A DNA stretch of 64,000 nucleotides from positions 1 to 64,000 of the forward strand of contig NZ_KQ949025.1 in NCBI RefSeq assembly GCF_001514285.1, read 5' to 3'. The notes beneath the pieces were generated by a model. It saw only the letters and a list, made by a program, of their open reading frames with translations, was not told the DNA's origin and did not search any database. Each line of letters starts with the position of its first letter. The stretch's first letter is position 1. Shown one piece after another: positions 8,882 to 19,137 of this stretch. The stretch comes from Streptomyces sp. DSM 15324 (GTDB taxonomy: Bacteria; Actinomycetota; Actinomycetes; Streptomycetales; Streptomycetaceae). The position numbers and the translations under genes are program-made.

Positions 8882-9538
8882 GACGGACTCCGGGACGTCG
8901 ACGATGCCGTACGACCAATGTAGGCCCGCCCCGCCGGCCCCGCTCCCCGCCTGCGCCGACATTCGCACCACCACCACCGGGCCCCTTCCCGAACGCCGGA
9001 CTCGCCCCCGGGCAACGGACCGGTGCGGCGGCCCCCCGACCACCCGGGCCACGGCCCGCTGCGACGGACTCGACGGCCGCCCCGCCCCGCCTCAGACCCG
9101 CGCCGTCCCACCCCGTCAACGCCTGCACCACAACACCACCCCTCAGACCCCTCCGCCGGTCGGGCCCCGCCGCAGCCACCGCCCCGACCACCCGACTGCC
9201 CGGGCCACGAACCGATCCAGCGGACTCAACAGGCCGCCAGACCCCGAGACCCCGCCTCAAGCCCGCGGCCCCACACCCGTCAACCCGGCACCATCCCATC
9301 CCCACCCCTCACACCCCTCCACCGGTCGGGCCCCGCCGCGGCCACCGCCCCGACCACCCGACTGCCCGGGCCACGAACCGATCCAGCGGACTCAACAGGC
9401 CGCCAAACCCCAAGACCCCGCCTCAAGCCCGCGCCGCGCACCCGTCAACCCGGCACCATCCCGGCGCCACCCCTCGCACCGCTCGGCCTCGGCGGGCCGC
9501 TGCTGCGGACTCCGGCTACCGGGCCGCCCCGCCCCGCC
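8882..9538. repeat. About 166-bp imperfect tandem repeats beyond the phosphatase-like gene
   Basis: No gene is supported here. The stretch is C-rich and built of tandem units. Two near-identical copies start at 9151 and 9317 (period 166), each containing the same run of CTGCCCGGGCCACGAACCG and GCGGACTCAACAGGCCGCC. A decayed copy lies upstream at roughly 8985–9150. A partial fourth copy begins near 9483 and continues into the 3' end of the neighbouring gene, where CCCCGCCTCA…CACCCGTCA matches its last codons and stop. This suggests duplication outward from that gene's 3' end. Confidence 0.8.
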
Positions 9539-10219
9539 TCACATCCGCGCCGGCACACCCGTCAGCGCCGTCACCACCGGGTCCAGGGCCTGGTGTATCT
9601 CGTCGCCGATCGAGCGGAAGAACGGCAGGGGCGCGCCGTAGGGGTCGTAGACCTCGTCCGCCTCCAGGGTGGGGGCCAGCAGCCAGCCGCGCAGGGCTGC
9701 GGCGGCGCGGACCAGGGCGCGGGCCCGGCGGACCACGCCCTCCTCCAGCGGGGGCAGGGTGGCGGGGTCGATCGCGTTCACCAGGCGGGTGAACTCCTTC
9801 AGGGTGAAGGTGCGCAGGCCCGCGGAGTGCCCCATGGAGATGACCTGGGCCCGGTGGTCACGGGTCGCGGTCAGGACGAGGTCGGCCATGATGACGTGCT
9901 CGTCGAGCAGTTCACGGCCGGTGAACCCGGAGGGGTCCGCGCCGAAGTCGGCCAGCACGGTCTCCGCGTTGGCCTCCATCGGCGCGCCCTCGTGGCCCCA
10001 GGTGCCCGCGCTCTCCACGATCAGCCCGCCCCCCAGCACCCCGAGCCGCTGCGACAGGAAATGCCGGGTCAGCCGCTCGGTGATGGGGGAGCGGCAGACA
10101 TTGCCGGTGCTGACGTGGAGGATGCGGAAGGTGTCGCGCGGAAGTCCGACGAAGGTCGTCGTGATCTCCGCGGCGCGTTCCCCGTTGCCTATGCCACGCC
10201 CCGCGTCAGGGGCTGTCAA
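9539..10219 (-). CDS. Low-molecular-weight protein tyrosine phosphatase-like protein, nucleophile replaced
   Basis: A 226-residue LMW-PTP fold protein. The P-loop reads HVSTGNVCRSP; in active members this is VCxGNxCRSP, and the first Cys is the nucleophile. Here that position is Ser (AGC codon in the stretch 10090–10130), so normal phosphatase chemistry is not expected. A C-terminal EVYDPYG matches the general-acid region of the family. It starts at TTG 10219, overlapping the Sua5 stop by 4 nt (TTGA), a coupled start. The alternative is a redirected or binding-only function, possibly linked to the neighbouring WecA and LCP cell-wall genes; that is inference. Confidence 0.82.
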   Translation of the reverse strand: MTAPDAGRGIGNGERAAEITTTFVGLPRDTFRILHVSTGNVCRSPITERLTRHFLSQRLGVLGGGLIVESAGTWGHEGAPMEANAETVLADFGADPSGFTGRELLDEHVIMADLVLTATRDHRAQVISMGHSAGLRTFTLKEFTRLVNAIDPATLPPLEEGVVRRARALVRAAAALRGWLLAPTLEADEVYDPYGAPLPFFRSIGDEIHQALDPVVTALTGVPARM

Positions 10220-10863
10220 TTCGCCACCTCGAGGTCGGGTACGACCTTCCTCAGCTCGTCGGCCGTGATCGTCCCCTCGCGCAGCAGCAGCGGGACCTCG
10301 CGGCTGACGTCGACGATCGAGGAGGGGACGTTCCCGGGGGTCGGGCCGCCGTCGAGGTAGACGGAGACGGAGTCGCCGAGCATCTCCTGGGCGTAGTCGC
10401 AGTTCTCCGGCGCGGGGTGTCCGGTGAGGTTGGCGGAGGAGACCGCCATGGGGCCGACCTCGGTCAGCAGCTCGATGGCGACCGGGTGCAGCGGCATGCG
10501 CACGGCGACCGTGCCGCGGGTGTCGCCCAGGTCCCACTGGAGGGACGGCTGGTGCTTGGCGACGAGGGTCAGCGCGCCCGGCCAGAACGCGTCGACCAGC
10601 TCCCAGGCCAGCTCGGAGAAGTCCGTGACCAGGCCGTGCAGGGTGTTCGGGGAGCCGATGAGGACGGGGGTGGGCATGTTGCGGCCCCGGCCCTTGGCCT
10701 CGAGCAGATCGCCCACGGCCTCCTTGGAGAACGCGTCGGCGCCGATGCCGTACACCGTGTCGGTCGGGAGGACCACGAGCTCGCCCCGGCGGACGGCGGA
10801 CGCGGCCTCGCGCAGACCGGTCACGCGGTCGGTCGCGTCGTTGGTGTCGTATCGCCGAGCCAT
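10216..10863 (-). CDS. L-threonylcarbamoyladenylate synthase (Sua5/YrdC)
   Basis: A 215-residue YrdC-domain protein that makes threonylcarbamoyl-AMP from threonine, bicarbonate and ATP for t6A37 tRNA modification. Seen in sequence: VVLPTDTVYGIGADA, the basic KGRGRNMPTPVLI patch, and VAVRMPLHPVA with SSANLTG. The length matches the short YrdC/TsaC class with a small extension. It overlaps the phosphatase-like gene downstream and follows prmC by about 67 nt, a common actinobacterial arrangement of translation genes. Confidence 0.93.
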   Translation of the reverse strand: MARRYDTNDATDRVTGLREAASAVRRGELVVLPTDTVYGIGADAFSKEAVGDLLEAKGRGRNMPTPVLIGSPNTLHGLVTDFSELAWELVDAFWPGALTLVAKHQPSLQWDLGDTRGTVAVRMPLHPVAIELLTEVGPMAVSSANLTGHPAPENCDYAQEMLGDSVSVYLDGGPTPGNVPSSIVDVSREVPLLLREGTITADELRKVVPDLEVAN

Positions 10864-10930
10864 GTCTAACGGGCCTCCTCGTGCACGTACTGCTGGACAG
10901 AAGTCAGGGGGGTGTTCGCTCGAGCGGTGC

Positions 10931-11776
10931 TCACGGCATCGCCCGGCGGGCGGTCGCGAAGCGGGGGCGGTTGTTGAGGTCCGGGTGGTCGGCCGCGTCG
11001 GCCCAGCCCCGCTCCTCGGTGAAGATCCACGGCACCTGGCCGCCCTGGGTGTCGGCGTGCTCGATGACGACGACGCCGCCCGGGCGCAGGAGCCGGTGGG
11101 CGGTCCGTTCCAGGCCGCGGATGAGATCGAGGCCGTCCTCGCCGGAGAACAGCGCCATGTCCGGGTCGTAGTCCCGGGCCTCGGGAGCGACGTACTCCCA
11201 TTCGGTCAGCGGGATGTACGGCGGGTTGGAGACGACCAGGTCGACCTGCCCGTCGAGGTCGCGGAAGGCGTCCAGGGCGTTGCCCTGGCGCAGGTCGACG
11301 CGCGACCCCTCCATGTTCTTGCGGGTCCAGACCAGCGCGTCCTCGGACAGCTCCACGGCGTGCACGCTGGAGCGCGGCACCTCCTGGGCGAGGGCGAGGG
11401 CGATGGCGCCGGAGCCGGTGCACAGGTCGACGATGCACGGCTCCACGACGTCCATGGCCCGGACGGCGTCTATGGCCCACCCGACGACCGACTCGGTCTC
11501 GGGACGCGGCACGAAGACGCCGGGGCCCACCTGGAGCTCCAGGTAGCGGAAGTAGGCCCGCCCGGTGATGTGCTGGAGCGGCTCGCGCTGCTCACGCCGG
11601 GCGATGACCTCCCAGTACCGGGCGTCGAAGTCGGAGTCCTTCACGGAGTGCAGTCCGCCGCGCTTCACGCCGTGCACGAACGCGGCGAGCTCCTCCGCGT
11701 CGTTGCGCGGCGAGGGCACGCCGGCGTCGGCCAGCCGCTGGGTGGCCTGGGCCACCTCCGAGAGCAGCAGGTTCAC
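10931..11776 (-). CDS. prmC: Release factor glutamine methyltransferase PrmC
   Basis: A 281-residue N5-glutamine methyltransferase that modifies the GGQ glutamine of release factors. The SAM site IVDLCTGSGAIALALA and the catalytic NPPY motif (VVSNPPYIPLTEWE) are both present, plus the family motif FVPRPETE. Start GTG 11776. It lies 36 nt after prfA, its substrate gene, in the same orientation, as in most bacteria. Confidence 0.95.
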   Translation of the reverse strand: MNLLLSEVAQATQRLADAGVPSPRNDAEELAAFVHGVKRGGLHSVKDSDFDARYWEVIARREQREPLQHITGRAYFRYLELQVGPGVFVPRPETESVVGWAIDAVRAMDVVEPCIVDLCTGSGAIALALAQEVPRSSVHAVELSEDALVWTRKNMEGSRVDLRQGNALDAFRDLDGQVDLVVSNPPYIPLTEWEYVAPEARDYDPDMALFSGEDGLDLIRGLERTAHRLLRPGGVVVIEHADTQGGQVPWIFTEERGWADAADHPDLNNRPRFATARRAMP

Positions 11777-11812
11777 GCAAGTCCTCCGTGGTGGTACTCG
11801 TACGTGCCGTTG

Positions 11813-12889
11813 TTACGCGGCGGCGAGCTTCGCGGCCGAGTCCGCGTCGACGCAGGCCTGGATCACCGCGTCGAGGTCGCCGTCCAGGACCTGGTCCAGG
11901 TTGTACGACTTGAAGCCGACCCGGTGGTCCGAGATGCGGTTCTCCGGGAAGTTGTACGTGCGGATCTTCTCGGAGCGGTCGACGGTGCGGACCTGGCTGC
12001 GGCGGGCGTCGGCGGCCTCCCGCTCCGCCTCCTCCTGGGCCGCGGCGAGGAGCCTGGAGCGCAGGATACGCATCGCCTGCTCCTTGTTCTGCAACTGGCT
12101 CTTCTCGTTCTGGCAGGAGGCGACGACTCCGGTGGGAATGTGCGTGATGCGCACCGCGGAGTCGGTGGTGTTGACGGACTGGCCGCCCGGTCCGGAGGAG
12201 CGGTAGACGTCGATGCGGAGGTCGTTCGGGTTGATCTCGACGTCGACCTCCTCCGCCTCCGGGGTCACGAGGACACCGGCCGCGGAGGTGTGGATCCGGC
12301 CCTGCGACTCGGTCGCCGGCACGCGCTGCACCCGGTGCACGCCGCCCTCGTACTTCAGCCGCGCCCAGACGCCCTGACCGGGCTCCGTCGCCCCCTGGCC
12401 GCCCTTGGTCTTCACGGCGACCTGGACGTCCTTGTAGCCGCCCAGCTCGGACTCGGTGGCGTCGATGATCTCGGTCTTCCAGCCGACGCGCTCGGCGTAG
12501 CGCAGGTACATGCGCAGCAGGTCGCCCGCGAACAGGGCGGACTCGTCGCCGCCGGCGCCGGCCTTGATCTCCAGGATGACGTCCTTGTCGTCGGACGGGT
12601 CCCGGGGCACGAGCAACAGCCGCAGTTTCTCGGTGAGTTCCTCGCGCTGCTTGTCGAGTTCCTTGGCCTCGGCGGCGAAGTCCGGGTCGGCGGCGGCGAA
12701 CTCGCGCGCGGTCTCGATGTCGTCGCCGGTCTGCTTCCAGGAGCGGTACGTGGCGACGATCGGGGTGAGCTCGGCGTAGCGCTTGTTCAGCTTGCGCGCG
12801 TTGGCCTGGTCGGCGAAGACCGACGGGTCGGCGAGCTGCTTCTCGAGGTCGGCGTGCTCACCGACCAACTCCTCGACTGCCTCGAACAT
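11813..12889 (-). CDS. prfA: Peptide chain release factor 1
   Basis: A 358-residue class I release factor recognising UAA and UAG. The GGQ motif is in [20 protein letters not shown] 12889 is chosen because AGGAG sits 6 nt upstream and the product then starts MFEAVEEL as in the family; the open frame to 12970 is longer but unsupported. It is followed by prmC, which methylates the GGQ glutamine, and preceded by rpmE. Confidence 0.96.
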   Translation of the reverse strand: MFEAVEELVGEHADLEKQLADPSVFADQANARKLNKRYAELTPIVATYRSWKQTGDDIETAREFAAADPDFAAEAKELDKQREELTEKLRLLLVPRDPSDDKDVILEIKAGAGGDESALFAGDLLRMYLRYAERVGWKTEIIDATESELGGYKDVQVAVKTKGGQGATEPGQGVWARLKYEGGVHRVQRVPATESQGRIHTSAAGVLVTPEAEEVDVEINPNDLRIDVYRSSGPGGQSVNTTDSAVRITHIPTGVVASCQNEKSQLQNKEQAMRILRSRLLAAAQEEAEREAADARRSQVRTVDRSEKIRTYNFPENRISDHRVGFKSYNLDQVLDGDLDAVIQACVDADSAAKLAAA

Positions 12890-12997
12890 GATGGGCTCCT
12901 GGAATGCTGTGGCGTGGATGAAGGCGAACGACCAAAAACGCCGGTCCCGGCGCACCCCGGGCGGGGGCACGGCCGTGGACCGGCGATGTGGGGCTCG

Positions 12998-13222
12998 CTA
13001 CTTCTTGGAGCCGGCGGCAGCCTTGCCGAAGCGGGCCTCGAAGCGGGCCACGCGGCCACCGGTGTCGAGGATCTTCTGCTTGCCCGTGTAGAACGGGTGG
13101 CACTCGGAGCAGACGTCGGCGCGGATGGCACCGCTGCCGATCGTGCTGCGGGTGGTGAACGACGCGCCACAGGTGCAGCTGACCTGCGTCTCGACGTACT
13201 CGGGGTGGATCTCGCGCTTCAA
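12998..13222 (-). CDS. rpmE: 50S ribosomal protein L31, zinc-binding form
   Basis: A 74-residue L31. The zinc ligands are the CxC of [10 protein letters not shown] and the CxxC of [12 protein letters not shown], so this is the C+ form that can store zinc. The start is TTG 13220–13222 with AGGAG 5 nt upstream; this gives the expected KREIHPEY N-terminus. The longer frame to 13318 is not L31-like. Zur regulation normally applies to the C- paralogue; no Zur site was recognised here. Confidence 0.95.
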   Translation of the reverse strand: MKREIHPEYVETQVSCTCGASFTTRSTIGSGAIRADVCSECHPFYTGKQKILDTGGRVARFEARFGKAAAGSKK

Positions 13223-13370
13223 GGTGTCTCCTAGTTTCGGGAGGGCGCCGGGTCGCTGCCGCGGGATACGGAAACGTGAACCGGAGCCGACGTACCAGTC
13301 TGCCAGGACTGGCGCCATCCCCCAAAACCGGGGGGTGCGCGGATCTATTCCGTGCGCGTGCGTCGTGGCC

Positions 13371-14504
13371 TCACGACGACGCCACGACCCCTGCGGCCTC
13401 CCCCGTCGCGTTGCCCTCCGTCGCCGCCGCCGGGATGGGCTCGTCGTTCTTCAGGGCCGTCCAGATCTGCTGGGCCTTGTCCGGCAGGACGACGACCCGG
13501 TTGGGGTCGGCCGGGTCGTAGCGCACCGGCAGGGTCACCATGTGCATCTTCGACGCGCTGATCCCCTTGAGGCCGTTGACGAAGGACATCAGCGCGTTGA
13601 CGGTGCCGAGGTCGGAGTCGGTGGTGACGGCCTTCGTCGCGGTGTCGGCGAGGTCGTACAGGTTCTTCGGGCTGGTGAACAGAGCGATGTGCTTGACCTG
13701 GGTGACCAGTGCCTTGACGAACGCCTGCTGGAGCTGGATGCGGCCGAGGTCGGAGCCGTCGCCGACGCCGTGCCGGGTGCGGACCAGGCCGAGGGCCTGC
13801 TTGCCGTCGAGCCTGTGGGTGCCGGCCTTGAGGCGGAGGTGGCTCTCGGGGTCGTCGATCGCCCTGGTGGTGGTGACCTGGACCCCGCCCAGCTCGTCGA
13901 TCAGCTTCTCGAAGCCGGAGAAGTCGACCTCGAGGTAGTGGTCCATCCGCAGGCCGGTGATCGACTCGACGGTCTTCACGGCACAGGCCGCGCCGCCCGT
14001 GGTGTACGCGGAGTTGAACATCACGCCGTCTGCGGGGTCGTGCCTGACTCCTTGCGGGTCCGTGCACGCCGGCCGGTCGATGAGGGTGTCGCGCGGGAGG
14101 GAGACGACACTGGCCCGCCTGTGGCCCCGGTACACATGGATGATCATCGCGGTGTCGGAGCGGGCGCTGCCGTCGTCGGTGCCGCCGCCGAGCCTGCGGT
14201 TGGCGCCGGAGCGGGTGTCGGAGCCGAGGACCAGGATGTTCTCCGAGCCGTTGTCGGCCTTCGTGGGCCGGTCGGTGCCGAGGGCCTGGTCGATGTCGAC
14301 GCTCTTGATGTTGCCGTTGAGCTTGAAGTACAGGTAGCCCGCGCCGGTGCCGCCCAGGGCGACGATGCCGGCCGCCGTCCACGCCATGATCAGCAGCCCC
14401 TTGCGCCGGCCCCGCCGTCCGCGGTGCCTCGGGCCGCTGTCGTGCTCACCCGTCGGGCCGGTCTCGCCCGGTGTGCCGGGCTCCGGCGTGTGCTCGGCGG
14501 ACAT
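13371..14504 (-). CDS. LytR-CpsA-Psr (LCP) family cell-wall polymer ligase
   Basis: A 377-residue membrane-anchored LCP protein. After a basic cytoplasmic tail (RRGRRKG) comes one membrane helix at about residues 37–59, then the LCP domain with [35 protein letters not shown] and [19 protein letters not shown]. Such proteins transfer undecaprenyl-linked polymers to peptidoglycan. With the WecA-like gene in the same block, it suggests a cell-wall glycopolymer assembly theme. The Ala-rich C-terminus has no recognised domain. Confidence 0.9.
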   Translation of the reverse strand: MSAEHTPEPGTPGETGPTGEHDSGPRHRGRRGRRKGLLIMAWTAAGIVALGGTGAGYLYFKLNGNIKSVDIDQALGTDRPTKADNGSENILVLGSDTRSGANRRLGGGTDDGSARSDTAMIIHVYRGHRRASVVSLPRDTLIDRPACTDPQGVRHDPADGVMFNSAYTTGGAACAVKTVESITGLRMDHYLEVDFSGFEKLIDELGGVQVTTTRAIDDPESHLRLKAGTHRLDGKQALGLVRTRHGVGDGSDLGRIQLQQAFVKALVTQVKHIALFTSPKNLYDLADTATKAVTTDSDLGTVNALMSFVNGLKGISASKMHMVTLPVRYDPADPNRVVVLPDKAQQIWTALKNDEPIPAAATEGNATGEAAGVVASS

Positions 14505-14689
14505 GTGCTCCTCTGTTCTCGTGCAACCTCACCATCGTCGCCCCGCCGGGTCGGACGGGGAAACTCGGGACGGGGTGGCACGACGCTCTGTGCCCGGTCA
14601 GTCAGTGGCTGACCGGGCCCGGAGCGTGGCGCGCGGAGCGGGGGGCGGAGCGGGGGGCGCCGCCCGCTCACCTGCGCCTTCGGCGGAAC

Positions 14690-16507
14690 TCAGCCGAACA
14701 GGTCGTACTGCTGGAAACTGGTACCGAGTGACACCCTTGTGGCAAAGATCTCGCTCGTGGCCTTTCCGGTGCCCTTGTACAGATACAGCGTGCCGCCCGG
14801 CGTACGGGCCAGGAAGTCGGCCTTGCCGTCGCCGTTGACGTCGCCGACCGCGTCGAAGGCGTTGTACGTGGTGTTGCTCCAGGTGCGGACCTTGACGCGG
14901 GCCGAGAAGGCGCCCGTGCCGGCCTTGCCGGTCCCCTTGTAGAGGTAGAGCGCGCCGGTGCTCCTGTTGCGGGCGAGCAGGTCGGCCCGGCCGTCGTTGC
15001 TGAGGTCGCCGTGACCGCGCACGAGGTCGTACTGGTTCCAGCCGGTGCTCACCTTGACCCGCGAGGCGAAGGTGCCGTTGCCCTTGCCGGGGTAGATCCA
15101 CAGGACGCCCGCGGAGTCGACGGAGAGCACGTCCGGGAGGGCGTCGCCGGTGACGTCCCCCGGGGCGACGATCGCGAGACGCGACGTCCAGTTGTCCCCG
15201 ATCAGCTGGGTGGCCCAGCTGTCGGTCGAGCGGACGTAGTGCTTCCAGAAGACGTCGCCGTCGGAGGCGCGGCGCACGATCAGGTCCTGGTAGCCGTCCC
15301 GGTCGAGGTCCGCCTGCAGGATGAGGTTCTTGCCGCTGAAGGAGCCCCAGGAATGCCGGGAGGCCAGCGAGGTGCCCTTGGAGTCCAGCTCGTAGCCGGT
15401 CTTCGTGGAGGAGTTGCGCACGAAGAGGTCGGCCTTGTGGTCACCGCTGAGGTTGGTGTCGTCGACGCGCGGGGAGGCGGCGGCGACGTACGTGGTGAGC
15501 TTGGTGAAGACGCTGTACGCGCCCGCCGCCACGCAGTCCTTCACGCCCCAGGACACGACGCCCACGACCTTGCCGCCGACGACCAGCGGGCCGCCGGAGT
15601 CGCCGTTGCAGGCGGCGGTGGTGCCGGTGTCGGAGCCGGTGGCGGGCTCGCCCGCGCACACCATGTGCTGCGCGATGAAGTCGCCGCCGTACTCGCCCGA
15701 ACAGGTGGCGTCCGACTGGATCGGCAGCGTGGCCGTCTTCAGGGTGTCGGAGATGTCCTGGCTGGTGGAACTGGTCCGGCCCCAGCCGAAGACCTGGGCG
15801 GTCCCGGCCGCCGCGCCGGTGTACGACGCGGTGTCACCGGCCGTCGTCATCGGGATCGGCTGCACCTTGACCGGGTTCGGCAGGGTCAGGACGGCGAGGT
15901 CGTTGTCGATGGTGTGGGCGTCGTAGGACGGGTGGTTCCACTGCCGCCAGACACTGCTGGCGGTGCCGCCGTGCAGGTCGGCGCCGCCACCGGAGGTCTC
16001 GGTGAGCAGCTGTGCGGTGCCCGTGACGACGAAGCCGTGCGCCTTCCAGTCGTAGCCGGCGACACAGTGCGCGGCGGTGAGGATCTTCGTCGGGGCGACG
16101 ACCGCGCCCCCGCAGAAGAAGCCGATGTCGTCGCTGGTCGTGGCGGTGCCGCGGTCGTCGCCGTACCAGAGCTGGGCCATGTAGGGCGCGGTGGTGAGGG
16201 TCGTCGCCGAACCACCGATGATCTTCGGGTCGACGGTGGCGGAGCTACTGCCCGTGCTCGCGTCGAGGGACGACCTGGACGTCTTTCCCGGGGTGTCGTC
16301 GGCGGCGAGCGCGGTCGACAGGCGTGCCTCGATCTCGGACGTCGACAGGGTGCCGCGCACGGGCGGCGTGGGCGGCGCGGTGGCCGCCCCCGCCGACGTG
16401 GTCAGGAACACACCGGCGACGGCGGCGGCGAGACCCGCCGCGGCGACGGGCAGCGCGATCCGCGCCCGTCGTCTGTGCCGTCGGCCCCCGGACGTGGGTG
16501 TACCCAC
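14690..16507 (-). CDS. Secreted trypsin-like serine protease with FG-GAP/VCBS repeats
   Basis: A 605-residue exported protein. The N-terminus has an arginine-rich region and a hydrophobic signal segment ending near AGA at about residue 42. A chymotrypsin-type protease begins at IIGGSATTL; the triad motifs TAAHC, DNDLAVL and GDSGGPL are intact and a propeptide lies before it. From about residue 350 there are FG-GAP/VCBS-like repeats (DLDRDGYQDLIVR, DVNGDGKADFLARTPGG). These Ca-binding blades usually form beta-propellers. The same repeat type makes up the protein at 29552–31219. Start GTG 16507. Confidence 0.9.
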   Translation of the reverse strand: MGTPTSGGRRHRRRARIALPVAAAGLAAAVAGVFLTTSAGAATAPPTPPVRGTLSTSEIEARLSTALAADDTPGKTSRSSLDASTGSSSATVDPKIIGGSATTLTTAPYMAQLWYGDDRGTATTSDDIGFFCGGAVVAPTKILTAAHCVAGYDWKAHGFVVTGTAQLLTETSGGGADLHGGTASSVWRQWNHPSYDAHTIDNDLAVLTLPNPVKVQPIPMTTAGDTASYTGAAAGTAQVFGWGRTSSTSQDISDTLKTATLPIQSDATCSGEYGGDFIAQHMVCAGEPATGSDTGTTAACNGDSGGPLVVGGKVVGVVSWGVKDCVAAGAYSVFTKLTTYVAAASPRVDDTNLSGDHKADLFVRNSSTKTGYELDSKGTSLASRHSWGSFSGKNLILQADLDRDGYQDLIVRRASDGDVFWKHYVRSTDSWATQLIGDNWTSRLAIVAPGDVTGDALPDVLSVDSAGVLWIYPGKGNGTFASRVKVSTGWNQYDLVRGHGDLSNDGRADLLARNRSTGALYLYKGTGKAGTGAFSARVKVRTWSNTTYNAFDAVGDVNGDGKADFLARTPGGTLYLYKGTGKATSEIFATRVSLGTSFQQYDLFG

Positions 16508-16605
16508 TCGAGTCCCCCCTAGGGATCAGAAGTCCTGAGCTTCGGTCCCGGCTCGAACGGCCGACCGAAGGGCGCGATCGTAACAACGCCCACCGGCACG
16601 CCGAA

Positions 16606-16700
16606 GGGCCGCCCCCCACGAAAGGGAGCGGCCCCGGAGGCGCCCCTTCAGGGACGCGGGGAACTGCGTGACGAGCCACCGACGGCCCGCGGTGAGCCGA
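16606..16700. repeat. Hairpin plus Streptomyces-type intergenic repeat after rho
   Basis: GGGCCGC (16606–16612) pairs with GCGGCCC (16628–16634) and may end rho transcription. It is followed by CAGGGACGCGGGGAACTGCG (16650–16669), which resembles the dispersed GGGGCGCGGGGAACTGCGCGA element I recall from many Streptomyces intergenic regions. Confidence 0.5.
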
Positions 16701-16734
16701 CGTCCTCAGCGGGTCGGCTCACTCGGCGGAGCGT

Positions 16735-18732
16735 TCAGTCGCCGTTGCCGGGCGACGGGGTCGTCTTCTGGATCTGCATCAGGAACTCGGCGTTCGACTT
16801 GGTCTGCTTCATCTTGTCCAGGAGCAGTTCGATCGCCTGCTGCTGGTCGAGCGCGTGCAGCACCCGGCGCAGCTTCCACACGATGCCCAGCTCCTCGGCA
16901 CCGAGCAGGATCTCCTCCTTGCGGGTGCCGGACGCGTCGACGTCCACCGCCGGGAAGATGCGCTTGTCGGCGAGCTTCCGGTCGAGCTTGAGCTCCATGT
17001 TGCCGGTGCCCTTGAACTCCTCGAAGATCACCTCGTCCATGCGGGACCCGGTGTCCACCAGGGCGGTGGCGAGGATGGTCAGCGAGCCACCGTCCTCGAT
17101 GTTGCGGGCCGCGCCGAAGAAGCGCTTCGGCGGGTACAGGGCGGTCGAGTCGACACCACCGGACAGGATGCGGCCGGAGGCCGGGGCGGCGAGGTTGTAC
17201 GCACGGCCCAGGCGCGTGATCGAGTCGAGCAGCACGACGACGTCGTGGCCCAGTTCCACCAGACGCTTGGCGCGCTCGATGGCCAGCTCGGCGACCGTGG
17301 TGTGGTCCTCGGCCGGGCGGTCGAAGGTCGAGGAGATGACCTCGCCCTTGACCGACCGCTGCATGTCGGTGACCTCTTCCGGACGCTCGTCGACGAGGAC
17401 GACCATCAGGTGGCACTCGGGGTTGTTGTGCGTGATCGCGTTGGCGACCGCCTGCATGATCATGGTCTTGCCGGTCTTCGGCGGGGCCACGATCAGACCG
17501 CGCTGGCCCTTACCGATCGGCGACACGAGGTCGATGATGCGGGTGGTCAGCACGCCCGGGTCCGTCTCCAGGCGGAGGCGGTCCTGCGGGTAGAGCGGGG
17601 TCAGCTTGTTGAACTCCGGTCGGCCACGGCCGTGTTCGGGCGCCATGCCGTTGACGGAGTCGAGGCGGACCAGCGCGTTGAACTTCTCGCGCCGCTCGCC
17701 TTCCTTGGGCTGGCGGACCGCGCCGGTGAGGTGGTCGCCCTTGCGCAGGCCGTTCTTGCGGACCTGGGCGAGGGAGACGTACACGTCGTTCGGACCGGGC
17801 AGGTAGCCGGAGGTCCGGATGAACGCGTAGTTGTCGAGGATGTCGAGGATGCCCGCGACGGGGATCAGGACGTCGTCGTCGGCGAGCTGCGGCTCGGGGG
17901 TACCGATCTCGTCGCGCCCGCGGCGGCCACGGCGGTCGCGGTAGCGGCCGCGGCGGCCACGACGGTCACCGAACTCGTCGTCGTCCTGCGGACCGGTGTT
18001 GCGGTCCTGACGGCTCTGCTGCTGGGTCTGCTGGCCGCGCTGCTGCTGGCCGCCCTGCTGGTCGTCGCCCTTGCCGCGGCGGTCGCCACGGTCACCGCGG
18101 TCACGGCCGCGGTCACCGCGGTCGCCCCGCTCACGGCGGCCCTGGCGGCGGCCGTCGGCCTCGGCGGCGTCGGCCGTGCGGGCCTCGGCCTGCGGCTGCG
18201 CGGGCGTCTCGGCCTTGGCCTCGGCGACGACGGTCTCGGCGCCGGAGGCGGTGGGGCTGCCCGCGTCGGCGGTGGCCCGGCGACGGCGGCGCTCGACGGG
18301 AGCGTCGTTGCTGGCCGGCTGGCCGGGGATCTCGATCTGCTGCTGGGCCACGGCCTTCTCGGCGGGGGCCTCGGCCTTGGGCGCGGCGTCCGCCTTCTTC
18401 TCGGCGGCGTCCTCGCCCGCGCGGGCCTTGGTGGCGGCGCGGCGCTTGGGCTTGGTCTCGGCGGCCGGGGCGTCGGCCTTCGCCGGGGCGGAGCCTCCGG
18501 CGGCCTGCGCCTCCTTGATGACCTCGATCAGCTGGCTCTTGCGCATCCGCGCGGTGCCCCTGATGCCGAGGCCGGATGCGACCTGCTGGAGCTCGGCCAG
18601 CACCATGCCCTCGAGGCCGGTACCGCGGCGCCGCCGGGAGCCGGCACCGGTGGCAGGCGCGGAGGCGTCCGTGGCGGGCGCGGCAGCGGTCTCCTCGACA
18701 CGTGCGCCCATCAGATCGGTGGTGTCGCTCAC
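16735..18732 (-). CDS. rho: Transcription termination factor Rho, with actinobacterial insertion
   Basis: A 665-residue Rho. The N-terminal SAP-like part contains [29 protein letters not shown] split by a long Ala/Lys/Arg/Gln-rich insertion (about residues 60–270, with repeated GDRGDRG), typical of high-GC Gram-positive Rho. The RNA-binding fold contains [18 protein letters not shown], and the ATPase core carries the P-loop APPKTGKT and the [14 protein letters not shown] motif. GTG 18732 has AAGGA 6 nt upstream; the longer frame to 18891 is unsupported. It terminates unstructured or untranslated transcripts genome-wide. Confidence 0.95.
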   Translation of the reverse strand: MSDTTDLMGARVEETAAAPATDASAPATGAGSRRRRGTGLEGMVLAELQQVASGLGIRGTARMRKSQLIEVIKEAQAAGGSAPAKADAPAAETKPKRRAATKARAGEDAAEKKADAAPKAEAPAEKAVAQQQIEIPGQPASNDAPVERRRRRATADAGSPTASGAETVVAEAKAETPAQPQAEARTADAAEADGRRQGRRERGDRGDRGRDRGDRGDRRGKGDDQQGGQQQRGQQTQQQSRQDRNTGPQDDDEFGDRRGRRGRYRDRRGRRGRDEIGTPEPQLADDDVLIPVAGILDILDNYAFIRTSGYLPGPNDVYVSLAQVRKNGLRKGDHLTGAVRQPKEGERREKFNALVRLDSVNGMAPEHGRGRPEFNKLTPLYPQDRLRLETDPGVLTTRIIDLVSPIGKGQRGLIVAPPKTGKTMIMQAVANAITHNNPECHLMVVLVDERPEEVTDMQRSVKGEVISSTFDRPAEDHTTVAELAIERAKRLVELGHDVVVLLDSITRLGRAYNLAAPASGRILSGGVDSTALYPPKRFFGAARNIEDGGSLTILATALVDTGSRMDEVIFEEFKGTGNMELKLDRKLADKRIFPAVDVDASGTRKEEILLGAEELGIVWKLRRVLHALDQQQAIELLLDKMKQTKSNAEFLMQIQKTTPSPGNGD

Positions 18733-19137
18733 GAAGGGTCCTTCCCTGGAGCGGACGTCGGCCTGTCTGGCTCGGCGACCGGTTGTGCTGTCCGACTTCG
18801 GTCCATGCTCTGGCGAAGCCGGGGCGGTGGTCCGCCACAACGGCGGAGAGAGATTTGCTGGTGATGGCGCTTCCGCGCCAAAGCGTGACACCCAGTGTCA
18901 CGTGGCGTGGTAGCACCGATTCCGGAGCGTGCCCCGCGGACCGCTCAGCGCCGGTGTACGGCGTACTGCCCAGATACGACGTACGGAACGCAGTGCGGCT
19001 TGGGGAGCTCCCGGAAGAATGTCTGTCCCGGACGGGGACACGAAGCACCTCGCCATGGTGGGGTCGGGTGCAGACTTGAGGTTAACACTACCGGATCCAA
19101 CAAACATTCCCCCTCTCGAAATCCGGCAACCGTGCAC
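18733..19137 (-). promoter_or_regulatory. rho leader and promoter region
   Basis: This 405-bp gap has no gene I can support. A perfect inverted repeat CGTGACAC-N3-GTGTCACG spans 18884–18902, about 150 nt before the rho start. On the minus strand near 19080–19110 a GGGAAT element stands about 19 nt before GTTAACC, resembling a SigR-type promoter, overlapping a TAGTGT -10-like hexamer. These are candidate signals only. Confidence 0.35.

Noticed and set aside
9023..10360. 445-residue plus-strand Pro-rich frame across the 166-bp repeats
   Set aside because: It runs antisense into two well-defined genes and only reflects C-rich repeats.
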